From the NCBI GenBank assembly GCA_963736235.1, contig CAVTOR010000018.1, positions 87,963 through 151,962 of the forward strand: 64,000 nucleotides of DNA, in the 5' to 3' direction. Source of the stretch: CAVORB01 sp963736235. GTDB lineage: Bacteria; Pseudomonadota; Gammaproteobacteria; Chromatiales; Chromatiaceae. Below are positions 63,409 through 64,000 of this stretch, piece after piece (the first letter of the stretch is position 1; every line of letters begins with the position of its first letter). The notes under the pieces were generated by a model, which worked only from the letters and a program-made list of their open reading frames with translations, had not been told where the DNA came from and did no database searches. The translations under genes were made by a program, and so were the position numbers.

Positions 63409-64000
63409 TTTCGGCTCCCGATCTCTATTTTGGCTTGTTGCCGCGGGCCATTGAAAAAGTGATGCCCGCCTCGGCAAATCGCTGCTTCGGTTGCGAACGC
63501 GGGCGGCATGAATCCGGCACCGGCGCGCCCCTCTCTGTCCGTGACCGCAACCTCTTTCGCCCTGACCTTGCTCGCCGCCACATACGGAGTGACTGCACCC
63601 GCCCCAGGGGTCTGAATGCAGAAACAGTGCCACTGCCGCCGCGGTCTTCCGTTGCTTCGAAATCCCCCGTGATCCGCGGGATCGCGGAAACCTTGCCTTG
63701 TCGGGGAACATGATCGCCTGGTCAAACTGTCGTTCGCTCAAGACAACCGTGCCGGGAGCCACGCGCAGCGCCTTGGGTTTCTGGATACGAGGGAAGAGAG
63801 TCCGGCAGGAACCCGGCCCGTCATTCTGGCCCTCGCAACAGGACTGGGATGAGGGCACGGGTCTCGACAAGGGTTTCTCGCGGACGCTGCCACAGCTGCT
63901 CGGGTCGCCCCCCAAAGCGGCGGCCGTTGATCCTCATCGAGACGCATAGATCGAGCGCTGGAAACGGTCTTCCACACGACTCCCCGGCGACGAGACAAAA
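63409..64000. other. Right end of the window, no supported gene
   Basis: These 592 bases contain only short overlapping frames on both strands without recognisable domains. They include the promoter region of the small PilZ gene; the next gene lies beyond the window. Confidence 0.35.

Overview
The window looks like the chromosome of a GC-rich, autotrophic, denitrifying gammaproteobacterium, most likely a sulfur oxidiser of the Chromatiales or a relative. The clues are form IA RuBisCO in an alpha-carboxysome (cso) locus, a complete cytochrome cd1 nitrite reductase/heme d1 cluster, a TauE-type anion exporter, glycogen synthesis (glgC) and a lexA-imuA-imuB-dnaE2 mutagenesis cassette. No rRNA, tRNA, CRISPR array, insertion sequence or phage gene was recognised. 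The assignment to a lineage is inference.

Layout. 1-6.2 kb: cbbL-cbbS-csoS2 (csoS2 runs off the left edge) read leftward. A long AT-rich control region separates them from divergent mcdA-mcdB (carboxysome positioning), followed by a Nudix hydrolase and the shell protein csoS1D. 6.5-21.7 kb: an SLC13-type carrier with RCK-C domains, then housekeeping and stress genes: a DUF457 membrane protein, a HAD phosphatase, a LysM coiled-coil protein, sohB, thyA, gpmI, glgC, cbpA-cbpM, a cNMP-binding protein, TauE and a secreted phospholipase A2-like protein. 21.8-32.8 kb: a diheme cytochrome c4 and nirS-E-C-F-D-L-GH-J-(cytochrome c')-N. Two perfect TTGAC-N4-GTCAA boxes (Dnr/FNR type) precede the c4 gene and nirS. 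32.8-36.1 kb: a periplasmic Spy/CpxP-like protein with its two-component system, and DoxX. 36.2-42.7 kb: lexA-imuA-imuB-dnaE2, divergent from a LexA/UmuD-like S24 peptidase that has no DNA-binding domain. 43-46.5 kb: an AT-rich regulatory segment (DnaA-box pair, CRP-type palindrome) and several small secreted or orphan proteins. 46.5-57.2 kb: a DUF4213/DUF364 protein, nth, a DUF1841 protein, an hvfABCD-type RiPP cluster (EGxCG precursor, MNIO enzyme, partner, DoxX), a host-attachment-like protein, a Lon-like protease, a DUF3379 protein and sthA. 57.3-63.4 kb: a c-di-GMP/oxygen-sensing group (double-PilZ protein, hemerythrin, cNMP-EAL phosphodiesterase, PilZ protein).

How they work together. 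The left end fixes and positions CO2-fixation machinery. The nir block gives nitrite respiration, probably switched on by an NO/O2-responsive Crp-family regulator encoded elsewhere. The imu cassette is SOS-type mutagenic repair. The hvf cluster probably makes a cysteine-modified, metal-handling peptide.

Caution on sequence quality. At least fourteen conserved genes carry apparent frameshifts, mostly single extra bases (csoS2, thyA, nirS, nirJ, dnaE2 with about eleven, imuB, the DUF364 gene, the DUF1841 gene, hvfB, hvfC, lon, sthA, the EAL gene, one PilZ gene). Several of these families are essential or highly conserved and the frames resume exactly, so assembly or base-calling error is the simplest explanation. 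For these genes I give the span of the restored gene.
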